Shown piece after piece: positions 42,580 through 52,335 of a stretch of 64,000 nt of DNA. The position numbers were made by a program, and so were the translations under genes. The stretch lies in the NCBI GenBank assembly GCA_022827095.1, contig JAJDTP010000005.1, positions 1-64,000 on the forward strand, written 5' to 3'. This DNA is from Dehalococcoidia bacterium (lineage in GTDB: Bacteria > Chloroflexota > Dehalococcoidia > Lucifugimonadales > UBA3495). Positions within the stretch are counted from its first letter, which is position 1. Each line of letters begins with the position of its first letter. The notes under the pieces are model-generated. The model made no database searches. It was given only the letters and a program-made list of their open reading frames with translations, and was not told where the DNA came from.

Positions 42580-44391
42580 ATGGGATTGAAACGGTATTGT
42601 AACCCCCGGCTGCTTGCCGCGTTGGGCTTGGGAGCAAGCCTGATCGCCGCGGTAGCCTGCGGCGGCGCGTCCGAAGCCCCCGCTGCTCCGGCAGCCGCTC
42701 CGACTGCGGCGCCAGCGAGTTCCGGGTCGGCGGCTCCGACCGCTATGCCCGCGGCCGCTGCTCCGGCGGCGATGGCTGAGGAAACGGGCGGGCACGTCAA
42801 CTTGCTGGTTACCAACATAGGTAACGGCAAGTTCGATCCGCTACTCACCGAAGGCGAGGACCTCAAGTTCCAGCGTATATTCCAGGTTGCCCTGGTCGGT
42901 GGCGCCGGCGGCAGCGAGTTGACCCCAGCCGTGGCCAAGGAATGGTCCGTCAGCGAAGACGGCAAGGTCTGGACTTTCGGCGTGAACGACGGGTTCATCA
43001 AGGCCCACGACGGCAACGTCATCACCCGCGACGACGTGTACTTCAATCTGAACAGCCGCCTCGGAGCCGAGGCCTTTCAGCTACTGGATGCCGGTTACTA
43101 CGAGCCCCGCGACGTGGCGCTGGCCAACCTGATCGAAGGCGTCAGCAAGGGGCCGGGTGACGACCAGGTGCAGGTCACCTTCAAGACCGTGCGCCTGGAC
43201 TTCGCCTTCAACTGGTCGGAGAACTCCCAGGGCGCCAGCCCCATGATCGTTCCCGAGGCGACCATGCGCGAGCGCGCCGGCGCCACCGGGTTCGAAGGTT
43301 ACGAGTCCGATCCCATCGGCATCGGCGCCATGCAGGTGACCGACTTCGTGCTGGAGCAGAAGTACTCCTTCGAGAAGTTCGATGACTTCTTCTGGACTAC
43401 TGAGAACGGCTACTCCGAAGACCGCAGTGTCACCTTTGACACGCTCACCATCGAAGTCGTCCCTGAGCCGGCCGGCCGTCTGGCTGCCCTGCGCAGCGGT
43501 GACGCCCAGCTGATCGAAGCCAACATCAACATGATTGGCGACATCAACGGGATCGACGGGGCATCTATCGCTTGGCAGAAAGAATCTTCCTACAACTGGG
43601 TGGTGTACGTGGACTGCTGGGTCGAAGAGCTGTGGTGCTTCCCGGTCGAAGCCCGGCAAGCTGCCGAGCACGCCATCGACAAGGACGCCATCGTCAACGG
43701 TCTCTACTCCCCCGAGTCCGTGAACGCCGATAGCTGGTCCCACGTGACCCCCAATTCCCTGGGCTGGGGCGAGAACCTGCGCCCGCGCTCCTATGATGTT
43801 GACGAAGCCAAGCGCCTGCTCCAGTCCATTGGGTACGGTGGCGCAGACGGCGGCGACGGCACCGACGCTAATGGCGAGCAGATCTCCTTCACCATCTACA
43901 CTTGGGAAGCCGGCGACCTGCCGTTGCTGCCCGACCTGGCCCAGCTCTACAAGGACTTCTGGACCGAGGGTCTCGGCTGGGACGTTGAGGTATCGGTCGG
44001 TGACGCGGCCGCCACGCGCCAGAAGTGGAATAACCGCGAGTATCCCGGCGACGTCCTGGTACGCACCAACGAGGGGCGTTACGACGGTACCTCCATCACC
44101 CAGGGCGGTTACCTGAATCCGGACATTGCATGGCGCGCCGTTGACAACTGGGAGAACGAGCCCTGGGCCAACACCACCACTCCGGTAGTGCAAAAGGGTC
44201 TGGCCGATCTGAACGCGGAAACCCGTCATGCGTCGTACAACGAGATGTACGACTACCTCCAGGACCAGGCCTACTGGGGTGACGGTTTCAACACCAACGT
44301 TCCGTGGGGATTGGGCGCCGACGTGTCCTCCTACGAACCCTGGAGCCTCGTGCCTTACGTGACCGCCATTTGGACGCTGAAACTGAAGTAA
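42580..44391 (+). CDS. ABC importer substrate-binding lipoprotein (peptide/opine family 5)
   Basis: The 603-residue extracellular lipoprotein has a signal ending in AVAC (Cys ~27), an Ala/Pro linker, then the family-5 solute-binding fold: DPLLTEGEDLKFQRIFQVAL, KEWSVSEDGKVWTFGVNDG, and the ARQAAEHAIDKDAIVNGLYS stretch typical of dipeptide and oligopeptide binding proteins. It is followed by two permeases. A large intergenic hairpin separates it from them, which may favour its own expression. Ligand unknown. Confidence 0.88.
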   Translation: MGLKRYCNPRLLAALGLGASLIAAVACGGASEAPAAPAAAPTAAPASSGSAAPTAMPAAAAPAAMAEETGGHVNLLVTNIGNGKFDPLLTEGEDLKFQRIFQVALVGGAGGSELTPAVAKEWSVSEDGKVWTFGVNDGFIKAHDGNVITRDDVYFNLNSRLGAEAFQLLDAGYYEPRDVALANLIEGVSKGPGDDQVQVTFKTVRLDFAFNWSENSQGASPMIVPEATMRERAGATGFEGYESDPIGIGAMQVTDFVLEQKYSFEKFDDFFWTTENGYSEDRSVTFDTLTIEVVPEPAGRLAALRSGDAQLIEANINMIGDINGIDGASIAWQKESSYNWVVYVDCWVEELWCFPVEARQAAEHAIDKDAIVNGLYSPESVNADSWSHVTPNSLGWGENLRPRSYDVDEAKRLLQSIGYGGADGGDGTDANGEQISFTIYTWEAGDLPLLPDLAQLYKDFWTEGLGWDVEVSVGDAAATRQKWNNREYPGDVLVRTNEGRYDGTSITQGGYLNPDIAWRAVDNWENEPWANTTTPVVQKGLADLNAETRHASYNEMYDYLQDQAYWGDGFNTNVPWGLGADVSSYEPWSLVPYVTAIWTLKLK

Positions 44392-44410
44392 GCGGCGGTT
44401 AGTGGACACC

Positions 44411-44452
44411 AGCGGCCGGCGTCGTCCAAAATACGGAAGGGCGTCGGCCGCT
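44411..44452 (+). terminator. Intergenic stem-loop between binding protein and permeases
   Basis: AGCGGCCGGCG and CGTCGGCCGCT form an 11-bp stem with one G-U pair and a 20-base loop. No T-run follows, so it is more likely a partial attenuator or an mRNA-stabilising structure than a full stop. Confidence 0.55.
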
Positions 44453-44484
44453 CAAATTTAGCGCATCGTTTTTAGGCTGATCAT

Positions 44485-45450
44485 ATGACCGCATACATCG
44501 CGCGACGCATCGGTGAGGGGTTGGTCACGCTGATCGCCCTCAGCTTCGTCGTATTCGGCAGCGTGCACCTGACCGGGGACCCGGCTCGGTTCCTGCTTCC
44601 CATCTCCGCCGAGCACGATGAGTCGGTATACGAAGCCCAGAAGGCTGCTTACGGTCTGGACAAGCCTTTCATCGTCCAATACTGGAACTTCCTTATCAAA
44701 GCGGTCCGCCTGGACTTCGGCCAGTCTTTCACAGCCCGGCGACCGGTGCAGGAGATTCTTCTGGAGAGGATCCCGGCCACCGTGCATTTGGCCATCGCCG
44801 GAACCGTACTTGCCATAGGAATCGGCGTGCCGCTGGGCATCATTTCCGCGGTGAAGCGGGACACGGTACTGGATAAGATATGCAAGGCATTCGCCATTTT
44901 CGGCATGGCTGCGCCCCAGTTCTGGGTGGCGATCATGCTGATAATCGTGTTTGCCGGTTATTGGGGTTGGTTACCCGCATTCGGTAGAGGGGACGTGACC
45001 GGATGGTTCCCATCATGGTCGCAGATCCCCGATATGCTGGCGCATTTGATATTGCCGGCTTTTGTGCTGGCTCTGGCAATCATCGCTGCCATCATGCGCC
45101 TGGCCCGGTCTGCGATGCTGGAAGTGCTGGACAGCGACTACGTCAAGTTCGCCCAGGTCAAGGGCATGAGCGACCGCGTGGTCATTTGGAAGCACGCGGC
45201 GCGCAATGCGCTGATACCGGTAATCACGTTCGGCGGCATCAGCCTGGCTGGCCTGCTCAACGGATCGGTGGTCGTTGAAGTGGTGTTTGCATGGCCCGGC
45301 GTGGGATTGATGCTCCTGGAAGGCGTGCTCTCCAACAATTTCCCCCAGGTCGAGGGAGCGATAATGGTCTCCGGCGCGGCCTACATCCTGACCGCCCTGA
45401 TCGTCGACATTCTCTACGGTTACGCCGACCCTCGGGTTCGGATGAACTAG
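44485..45450 (+). CDS. ABC importer permease, DppB type
   Basis: A 321-residue membrane protein with six hydrophobic segments. The N-terminal YIARRIGEGLVTLIALSFVV and the EAA-loop region AARNALIPVITFGGISLAG fit DppB/OppB. It forms one half of the membrane channel with the next gene. The gap to the DppC-type gene is 22 bp. Confidence 0.88.
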   Translation: MTAYIARRIGEGLVTLIALSFVVFGSVHLTGDPARFLLPISAEHDESVYEAQKAAYGLDKPFIVQYWNFLIKAVRLDFGQSFTARRPVQEILLERIPATVHLAIAGTVLAIGIGVPLGIISAVKRDTVLDKICKAFAIFGMAAPQFWVAIMLIIVFAGYWGWLPAFGRGDVTGWFPSWSQIPDMLAHLILPAFVLALAIIAAIMRLARSAMLEVLDSDYVKFAQVKGMSDRVVIWKHAARNALIPVITFGGISLAGLLNGSVVVEVVFAWPGVGLMLLEGVLSNNFPQVEGAIMVSGAAYILTALIVDILYGYADPRVRMN

Positions 45451-45472
45451 CGATTCCCATCGGGAGGGAACC

Positions 45473-46357
45473 TTGGCCGCAGAAACTCCAGCACTGGTTC
45501 TTGAAGAGCGGGCTCCCGTGTCTCTGGCACAGCGCGTCAGGGACGCGCGGTTGCCCTGGGTTCCCATCGTAATCCTGCTCGTCATCGTCTTCTGCGCCGC
45601 GTTTGCCAACCTGGTTGCGCCCCACGATCCGCGCGCCAACGACGTGCGCAACAAGTTGCAGCCGCCCTTCTCTAGTTCCGAGCACATCCTCGGGACGGAC
45701 CGGCTGGGCAAGGACATGCTCAGCCGCCTGATATACGGCGCCCGGACTATGCTCCAGGTGACCGCCCCGTCAATGGTCGTGGCCATTCTCGCCGGCACCA
45801 TCGTCGGGTTGGTGTCCGGTTACTCCGGCCGGTGGGCTGACTCCGTGCTGATGCGCATCACCGACGCGGTCTTAGGGTTCCCATCAATCCTGGTGGCGCT
45901 GTTGATCGTCACCTACCTGGGCACCGGTGTGTGGAACGTGATGATCGCAATCGCGGCCACCCAATGGGCTCGATTCGCGCGCATGATTCGAGGTGAAGTC
46001 CTCGCCATACGCGACCGGGACTTTGTGGTCCTGGCGCAGATCTACGGTGTATCGCCCGGGATGATCGTGTGGCGTCACCTGTTCCCCAACGTCATCAACA
46101 CCCTAATGGTGCTGACCAGCGTCAGCATCGGCCAGGTAATCCTGCTGGAAGCATCACTCAGCTTCCTGGGATTGGGCCTTGCCCCCGGCGATCCGGCGTG
46201 GGGCATCCTGGTGGCGGAAGGGCGCGAATTCCTGACCCAAGCGTGGTGGATCGCGCTGTTCCCCGGCCTGGTGATAACCGTAGTGGTGATGGCGTTCAAC
46301 TTCTTCGGCGACTGGCTCCGCGACTACCTCGATCCGAGGCTGCGGCGAGCCGGCTGA
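45473..46357 (+). CDS. ABC importer permease, DppC type
   Basis: A 294-residue permease: N-terminal membrane segment near 30-50, HILGTDRLGKDMLSRLIYG, and the EAA region HLFPNVINTLMVLTSVSI followed by LEASLSFLGLGLAPGDPAWG, a DppC/OppC signature. The start is TTG 45473 with GGAGGG 4 bp before it; no ATG fits. No ATP-binding subunits (DppD/DppF) follow, as the next gene is valS. Confidence 0.88.
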   Translation: MAAETPALVLEERAPVSLAQRVRDARLPWVPIVILLVIVFCAAFANLVAPHDPRANDVRNKLQPPFSSSEHILGTDRLGKDMLSRLIYGARTMLQVTAPSMVVAILAGTIVGLVSGYSGRWADSVLMRITDAVLGFPSILVALLIVTYLGTGVWNVMIAIAATQWARFARMIRGEVLAIRDRDFVVLAQIYGVSPGMIVWRHLFPNVINTLMVLTSVSIGQVILLEASLSFLGLGLAPGDPAWGILVAEGREFLTQAWWIALFPGLVITVVVMAFNFFGDWLRDYLDPRLRRAG

Positions 46358-46651
46358 CAGATTTTCCCACGGACCGGCGCATGCATCGCTTCCGACGGTC
46401 CGCCATTAGGGAACGCCCCTCGTCGCGGCTAGGACTGTGCTGAGGGGTTCCGGCGACGTCGCACCGCCGTATTCCGACCCCGGCCGATACTGATGTAAGT
46501 ACCCCGAGCGGCAATGCGAAAACCGGGGTCTCCGTGTGGACAATTCCGATTGCCCGGTGCTACCATTTTTTGAATGATTGCCAACGGTCGACACGCCGCC
46601 GGATGAGGTTGCACAAGCCATCTCGCTGGCGCTGATCTATGGGACGGTACG

Positions 46652-49369
46652 ATGACTGCCTCTGCTTCCGCCATGCCCCGCGCCTACGACGCTGCCTCCG
46701 TCGAACAGCGCATATATCAGACCTGGTGGGACGGCGGATACTTCGTACCGCGCATCGATCCCGACCGCCAACCTTTCTGCGTGGTCATGCCTCCGCCGAA
46801 TGTCACGGGGGAGTTGCATCTCGGCCATGCCCTCACCGCCAGCCTCCAGGATGCCCTGGCCCGCTGGCACCGGATGTGTGGCGACCCCACCCTGTGGCTG
46901 CCCGGCAAGGACCACGCCGGCATCGCCACCCAATGGGTGGTGGAGCGTGCCCTGGCCGCCGAGGGCACCAACCGGCACGATCTGGGGCGCGAGAGGTTCG
47001 AGGAACGCGTCTGGGAATGGGTGCGCCTCTACGGGAACACCATCGACGAGCAGCACCGCCGGCTGGGGGCTTCCTGCGACTGGTCACGCCTCCGGTTCAC
47101 CTTGGATCCCGGCCCGGTCCATGCGGTGCGAACCACCTTTGTCAACCTGTTCAACAAGGGCCTGATCTACCGCCACGAGCGGATCATCAACTGGTGCCCG
47201 CGCTGCGCCACGGCCCTCTCCGATCTTGAAGTCGATTACGAGGAGCAGGACGGCAAGCTCTATCGCATCCGCTACCCGTCCGCTGACAATCCCGCTGACG
47301 GGGTCACCGTGGCCACCACCCGTCCGGAGTCGATGCTGGGCGACACCGGCGTCGCCGTTCACCCGGACGACGAGCGTTACACCGACAAGATCGGCGGTAT
47401 GGTCACCCTGCCCATCGTGGGTCGCCAGATCCCGGTGGTCGGAGACACCGCAATCGAGATGGAGTTCGGGACCGGCGCTCTGAAAGTTACCCCCGGCCAC
47501 GACATCGTGGACTTCGAAATCGGGGAACGACATAGCCTGCCCATTGTCACCGTCATTGGTTTCGACGGCTGTATGACCGACGAGGCCGGCGTCGAGTATT
47601 CTGGCATGGAGCGCTTCGCCGCCCGCGAGGCCGTGGTTGCCGAGTTGGAGTCCATCGGTGCGCTGGAAGGTGTGGAGGATTACCATCATTCGGTGGGCCA
47701 CTGCCAGCGTTGCAACGCCGTGGTAGAACCCCTCATCAGCATGCAGTGGTTCCTGAACGTGGGCAAGCACGACCAACTGGGCACCATCGCCGGCAACGCG
47801 TACGCGGCCGTGGTCAATCGGGACATCGAAATTGTGCCGGACCGGTTCTCCCGCGTGTATCTGAACTGGCTGGAGAACATCCGGGACTGGTGTATCAGCC
47901 GGCAATTGTGGTGGGGTCACCGCATCCCGGTCTGGTACTGCGCCGCGTGCGGCGGACTCGCCGCCCATGTCGATGATCCGACGGCGTGTCCCCAGTGCGG
48001 CAGTGCGGACATTGAACAGGAAAGCGACGTTCTGGATACCTGGTTCAGCAGCGGCCTGTGGCCTCACTCCACGTTGGGATGGCCGAATGCCGGCTCCGCC
48101 GACCTCGATTACTTCTACCCCAACTCCGTGCTGGAAACGGGCTACGACATCCTGTTCTTCTGGGTCGCACGGATGATCATGCTGGGCATTGAAAACACGG
48201 GTGACGTTCCGTTCCGCTCGGTCTACCTGCACGGCATGGTCCTTGACTCCGAGGGCCAGAAGATGAGCAAAACACGCGGCAACACCCTGGACCCGCTGGA
48301 TCTGCTGGAACAATACGGCACCGACGCGCTGCGTTTCGCCCTCACCACCGGCACCGCCCCTGGGAACAATCTGCGTCTGGGCGATGAAAAGCTGGAATCG
48401 GCGCGCAATTTCGCGAACAAGATCTGGAACGCGGCACGCTACGTGATCAGGGTGATCGATTCTAGGTCGGCGTCGGGAGAAAACCAACTCGGCGACTGGT
48501 ATCGTCTCCCCGCTCCCGCGCACCGCGAGGACCGCTGGATCGTCAGCCGACTGGATGATCTCACGACCGCCGTGAACCAGGCTCTGGCGGCGTTCGAACT
48601 CGGCGAGGCCCAGCAGAAAATCCACGACTTTGCGTGGAACGATTTCTGCGACTGGTATATCGAGATGGCCAAGGTCCGGCTCCGTGTTGCGGATTCGGCG
48701 GAAGCGACTGCGGCTGCAACAACGCTGGTTCACGTGCTGGAGCGTTTGCTTCGTCTGCTGCACCCGTTCATGCCCTTCGTCACCGAGGAGATCTGGCAGA
48801 ACCTCACGGCCCGCGTTCCGCCGCAGGAGGCCGGCCTCCCCGAGTCCATCATGGTGTGTCCTTATCCCCAGGTCGACGCGCCGCGCTCGGCTCCAGACGC
48901 CGAGGCTGATGTGGACATCGTGATGCAGACCGTGCGCGCCGTGCGCAACATGCGCGCTCAGTTGCGCATTCCCGCGGCTCAAAAATTGGAGGCCGCAATT
49001 GAAACCAACGGGATGAGAGCCGTCGTAGAGGAAGAGCAGGAGGTGATCTGCGCCTTGGCTCGAGTGGAACCGTTGCGGGTGTTGGACGCAGGAGACGCGG
49101 AGGCAATGTCAGGTGTGAGCCTGGTGGTCAATCCGTTGGTCGTGCGTCTACCCCTTGAGGGAGTGGATCTGCAGGCGGAATCCGACCGCTTGCATCGGGA
49201 ATTGGAGTCCAAGCGCCAGGACGAAACACGCAAGGAGCAACTGCTGGCAAATCCCAACTTCGTTTCCAGGGCCCGAGCCGAGGTCGTTGAGAATGAACGC
49301 CAACGCCTGCGGTCGCTCACCGAGGAGCGTCAGCGTATCGAGGACATAATCGCGCAGCTGGGGGTCTAG
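46652..49369 (+). CDS. valS: Valyl-tRNA synthetase
   Basis: The 905-residue class I enzyme charges tRNA-Val. The HIGH motif is HLGHA (about 55-59) within PPPNVTGELHLGHALT; the KMSKS motif is KMSKT near 538. The editing domain includes GVAVHPDDERY, and the C-terminal coiled-coil arm ends the protein. Length and domains are complete. No T-box or other leader element was recognised in the 294 bases upstream. Confidence 0.96.
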   Translation: MTASASAMPRAYDAASVEQRIYQTWWDGGYFVPRIDPDRQPFCVVMPPPNVTGELHLGHALTASLQDALARWHRMCGDPTLWLPGKDHAGIATQWVVERALAAEGTNRHDLGRERFEERVWEWVRLYGNTIDEQHRRLGASCDWSRLRFTLDPGPVHAVRTTFVNLFNKGLIYRHERIINWCPRCATALSDLEVDYEEQDGKLYRIRYPSADNPADGVTVATTRPESMLGDTGVAVHPDDERYTDKIGGMVTLPIVGRQIPVVGDTAIEMEFGTGALKVTPGHDIVDFEIGERHSLPIVTVIGFDGCMTDEAGVEYSGMERFAAREAVVAELESIGALEGVEDYHHSVGHCQRCNAVVEPLISMQWFLNVGKHDQLGTIAGNAYAAVVNRDIEIVPDRFSRVYLNWLENIRDWCISRQLWWGHRIPVWYCAACGGLAAHVDDPTACPQCGSADIEQESDVLDTWFSSGLWPHSTLGWPNAGSADLDYFYPNSVLETGYDILFFWVARMIMLGIENTGDVPFRSVYLHGMVLDSEGQKMSKTRGNTLDPLDLLEQYGTDALRFALTTGTAPGNNLRLGDEKLESARNFANKIWNAARYVIRVIDSRSASGENQLGDWYRLPAPAHREDRWIVSRLDDLTTAVNQALAAFELGEAQQKIHDFAWNDFCDWYIEMAKVRLRVADSAEATAAATTLVHVLERLLRLLHPFMPFVTEEIWQNLTARVPPQEAGLPESIMVCPYPQVDAPRSAPDAEADVDIVMQTVRAVRNMRAQLRIPAAQKLEAAIETNGMRAVVEEEQEVICALARVEPLRVLDAGDAEAMSGVSLVVNPLVVRLPLEGVDLQAESDRLHRELESKRQDETRKEQLLANPNFVSRARAEVVENERQRLRSLTEERQRIEDIIAQLGV

Positions 49370-49472
49370 TCCAAGATTGCCATAATCTGCACGCGACGTT
49401 TGGGGCGCCGGGAGCGCCGAGCTGTCAGAATATGTTCCGTTGACCTTTATCGACCCGACCAGGAGACTCTTT

Positions 49473-50126
49473 ATGTCGCGCAACGTCGCCCGATTTTCGG
49501 TCTTAGGTGTAATCGCCGTACTTGTTCTCGCTGCTACCACCGGCTGTTTCTTCGGGGGCGGGGATGAGCCCGAACCCACTGCTACTCCCGACCTGGCAGC
49601 CACCATCGCGGCAGCCGTGGCGCTGGCCGTTCCAACGGCGACCCCCATACCTCCGACCGACACGCCGGAACCCCCTACCCCCGAGCCAACGCCTGATATT
49701 CAGGCTACCATCGACGCCAGCATAGCAGCGACCCGGGCCGCCATGCCCACAGCCACTCCGGTGCCGACGCCGACCCCAGCGCCCACCAGCACGCCGGAGC
49801 CGACCAGCACCCCAGTGCCCACACCCACCCCGGTGCCCACTGCTACCCCCGTAAGCAACCCCGCCAGCCAAATACCGTGCATCGTGGTCGGCGTGGTCAG
49901 GAACAGTGGAGGACTGGTCAGCAACGCTCGGGTTATGGCCGTCAGCCAAGATGGTACCAACCGCATCGTAGCGGACGCCAGGTCAGACGTGGATGGCAAG
50001 TACCAGCTGTCGATCACCGAGTTTGACCAGTTTTTTAACATCTTTGTCGGAGGCAGCGACACTGGTGAGGACACTCCGAGAACGTCCATCGGTTGCCGTG
50101 TGATTCGCAACCTGTCCGTGAACTAA
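49473..50126 (+). CDS. Lipoprotein with Pro/Thr linker and carboxypeptidase-regulatory-like domain
   Basis: A 217-residue secreted lipoprotein: signal peptide with TTGC lipobox (Cys ~25), then ~90 residues of TPTP/TPEPT/PVPTPT repeats, a spacer probably spanning the cell wall, and a C-terminal beta domain (VVGVVRNSGGLVSNARVMAV, DGKYQLSI) resembling carboxypeptidase-regulatory-like folds. ATG 49473 follows an AGGAGA ribosome site. A clear terminator follows. Function unknown. Confidence 0.7.
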   Translation: MSRNVARFSVLGVIAVLVLAATTGCFFGGGDEPEPTATPDLAATIAAAVALAVPTATPIPPTDTPEPPTPEPTPDIQATIDASIAATRAAMPTATPVPTPTPAPTSTPEPTSTPVPTPTPVPTATPVSNPASQIPCIVVGVVRNSGGLVSNARVMAVSQDGTNRIVADARSDVDGKYQLSITEFDQFFNIFVGGSDTGEDTPRTSIGCRVIRNLSVN

Positions 50127-50145
50127 ACCATTACGGTGAGTTCTG

Positions 50146-50180
50146 GCCCCGGCGGTGCGACGCCTCCGGGGCTTTCTTCT
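50146..50180 (+). terminator. Rho-independent terminator
   Basis: GCCCCGG/CCGGGGC stem with inner pairs, followed by TTTCTTCT. It is placed 20 bp after the lipoprotein stop. Confidence 0.7.
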
Positions 50181-50243
50181 GTCTGCTAGAATGTCGCGGA
50201 CTCAACCCCGGCTCGCTTCGCTACTGCGTCAGACGAAAGCACG

Positions 50244-51113
50244 ATGATCAACTCGCCCCTCGGCATTATCGGTTATCCCATCGGCCACTCGATTTCCCCC
50301 CGGTTTCAGCAGGCGGCGCTGGACCATCTCGGGGTGGACCACGGATACCAGCCGTACGAAGTCCACCCCGACCGCGTCGCTGATTTTGTCGCCTCCCTGC
50401 GAGACGACACCGTCCTGGGCATCAACGTCACCGTTCCTCATAAAGAAGCGGTCATGCCTTTCCTGGATGAGATTGACGAGTGGGCGGCAGAGGCGGGGGC
50501 CGTCAACACTATCGTAAATCGCGACGGCCGCCTCGTGGGCTATAACACCGACGGCTACGGTTTCCTTAGAGCGCTCCGCGAGTCGGCCGGGCTGGATCCT
50601 GCCGGCAAGCGGGCTTTGATACTGGGAGCCGGCGGGTCCGCGCGCGGTGTGGTACAAGCACTGCTGCGGGCCGGCGTCGCCGAGCTCGCCATCGCCAACC
50701 GGACGCTGGAGCGCGCTCAGGCGCTGGCCGAGCTGGCCGACAACCGCGGCGTGCCCGCGCGGGCTATCGAGCTGAACGCCCTGCAATCGGACGGTTTCGA
50801 TGGTCAAACCGACCTGATTGTCAACTGCACGTCGCTGGGTATGCACCACGGACCCGACGAGGCTGCTTCGCCGATGGCCGCGTCTCAAATCCCTCCGGCG
50901 GCCCTGGTCTACGACCTCGTGTATAATCCTATGCTGACCCCGCTGCTCAGGGAGGCGCACTCGGCTGGAGCCCCCACCTTGGGCGGCATTTCCATGTTGG
51001 TGTACCAGGGCGCCGCATCCTTTGAGCTGTGGCTGGAAAGACCGGCGCCCGTTTCCGTGATGATGGACGCCGCGATGTCCGCCATGCGCGAGCGCGAAGC
51101 CCAGGCACAATGA
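50244..51113 (+). CDS. aroE: Shikimate dehydrogenase
   Basis: The 289-residue enzyme reduces 3-dehydroshikimate to shikimate with NADPH. Substrate motifs GYPIGHSISPRFQQAAL and VTVPHKEAVMPFLDE (with the catalytic Lys) come first, then NTDGYGFLRAL and the nucleotide loop GAGGSARGVVQAL. It forms a cluster with aroC (25 bp further on). Confidence 0.93.
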   Translation: MINSPLGIIGYPIGHSISPRFQQAALDHLGVDHGYQPYEVHPDRVADFVASLRDDTVLGINVTVPHKEAVMPFLDEIDEWAAEAGAVNTIVNRDGRLVGYNTDGYGFLRALRESAGLDPAGKRALILGAGGSARGVVQALLRAGVAELAIANRTLERAQALAELADNRGVPARAIELNALQSDGFDGQTDLIVNCTSLGMHHGPDEAASPMAASQIPPAALVYDLVYNPMLTPLLREAHSAGAPTLGGISMLVYQGAASFELWLERPAPVSVMMDAAMSAMREREAQAQ

Positions 51114-51138
51114 TCCCGATCCAGGAGGCTGAAACTCG

Positions 51139-52326
51139 ATGATACGTTGGTTTACTGCGGGCGAATCCCACGGTCAGGGACTGATGATTATCGTCGAAGG
51201 CGTGCCCGCCTACCTGCCTCTGGACGAGGAATTCATTGCCCACCATCTGGGCCGGCGCCAGCGGGGGTACGGACGCGGAGGGCGTCAGCAGATTGAGCGC
51301 GATCATGCCCATATCCAGACCGGCGTTCGCCACGGGTACACCCTGGGCAGCCCCATCGGAATGCTGCTCGAGAATCGGGACTGGGTCAACTGGCAGGACG
51401 CGATGGCCGTCGAGTACGTCGAAAATCCGTCTCAGGAAGGACGCAACCGCCGCGTCACGCGTATCCGGCCCGGGCACGCCGATCTCCCTGGGGCGATGAA
51501 GTATGGGTTCCACGATGTCCGCAACTCTCTGGAACGTGCCTCCGCCCGAGAGACCGCCGGGCGGGTTGCCGCCGGCGCCGTTGCCATGCGCCTGCTGGAG
51601 GAGTTCGGCATCCAGCTGCACAGCCACGTGATCTCGATTGGCCGAATCCACGCCGATCCTCCGGAACACGACGCGATCGACTGGGACGCCGTGGAGGAAT
51701 CGCCTGTGCACTGCGCGGACAACGTCGCTGCGGAAAAGATGATGGCTGAGGTGGACGCCGCCCGCGAGGCCGGCGATACCGTGGGCGGTACGGTGGAAAT
51801 CATCGCCGAGAACGTGCCCATCGGACTGGGCTCTCACGTCCATTGGGACCGCAAGATCGACGCCAAGATCGCCCAGGCGCTGATGAGTATCAACGCCGTC
51901 AAGGCGGTGAGCATCGGCCCCGGCTGGGAGTTGATGGATGCTTGGGGTTCGGAGTTCCAGGACGTCATCGAGCCGGTCACCGACCCCGACAACCCGTGGC
52001 AGCGCAAGACCAACCGCGCCGGCGGCACCGAGGGCGGGATGACCAGCGGTCCTCCACTGGTGGCCCGTTTCGTGATCAAGCCCATCGCCACCCTGCATAA
52101 CCCGCTGCCGTCGGTGGACCTGGATACCGGCGAGCCAGTTCAGGCGCACTTTGAACGCAGCGACGTGTGCCAGGCTCCGCCCGCCGGCGTTATAGGTGAG
52201 GCCATGGTGGCTCTGGTCCTGGCCGACGCTTTCATGGAAAAGTTCGGCGGCGACAGCATCTCCGAAACCCGCCGCAACTTTGAGGGCTACCAGGCGACTG
52301 TGGGCCCGCGGTTACGCTACAGCTGA
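51139..52326 (+). CDS. aroC: Chorismate synthase
   Basis: The 395-residue FMN enzyme converts EPSP to chorismate. Signatures: GESHGQGLMIIVEGVPAYLP, RRQRGYGRGGRQQIERDHA, RPGHADLPGAMKYGFHDVRN, ARETAGRVAAGAVA. An AGGAGG ribosome site precedes the ATG. Together with aroE it covers two steps of the shikimate pathway; the rest is not in the window. Confidence 0.95.
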   Translation: MIRWFTAGESHGQGLMIIVEGVPAYLPLDEEFIAHHLGRRQRGYGRGGRQQIERDHAHIQTGVRHGYTLGSPIGMLLENRDWVNWQDAMAVEYVENPSQEGRNRRVTRIRPGHADLPGAMKYGFHDVRNSLERASARETAGRVAAGAVAMRLLEEFGIQLHSHVISIGRIHADPPEHDAIDWDAVEESPVHCADNVAAEKMMAEVDAAREAGDTVGGTVEIIAENVPIGLGSHVHWDRKIDAKIAQALMSINAVKAVSIGPGWELMDAWGSEFQDVIEPVTDPDNPWQRKTNRAGGTEGGMTSGPPLVARFVIKPIATLHNPLPSVDLDTGEPVQAHFERSDVCQAPPAGVIGEAMVALVLADAFMEKFGGDSISETRRNFEGYQATVGPRLRYS

Positions 52327-52335
52327 TCGCAGCCG

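Noticed and set aside
46358-46651. T-box riboswitch upstream of valS
   Set aside because: No AGGGTGG-type T-box sequence or specifier stem could be found.
47084-48982. 632-codon minus-strand frame
   Set aside because: Antisense of valS; no independent ribosome site or motifs.
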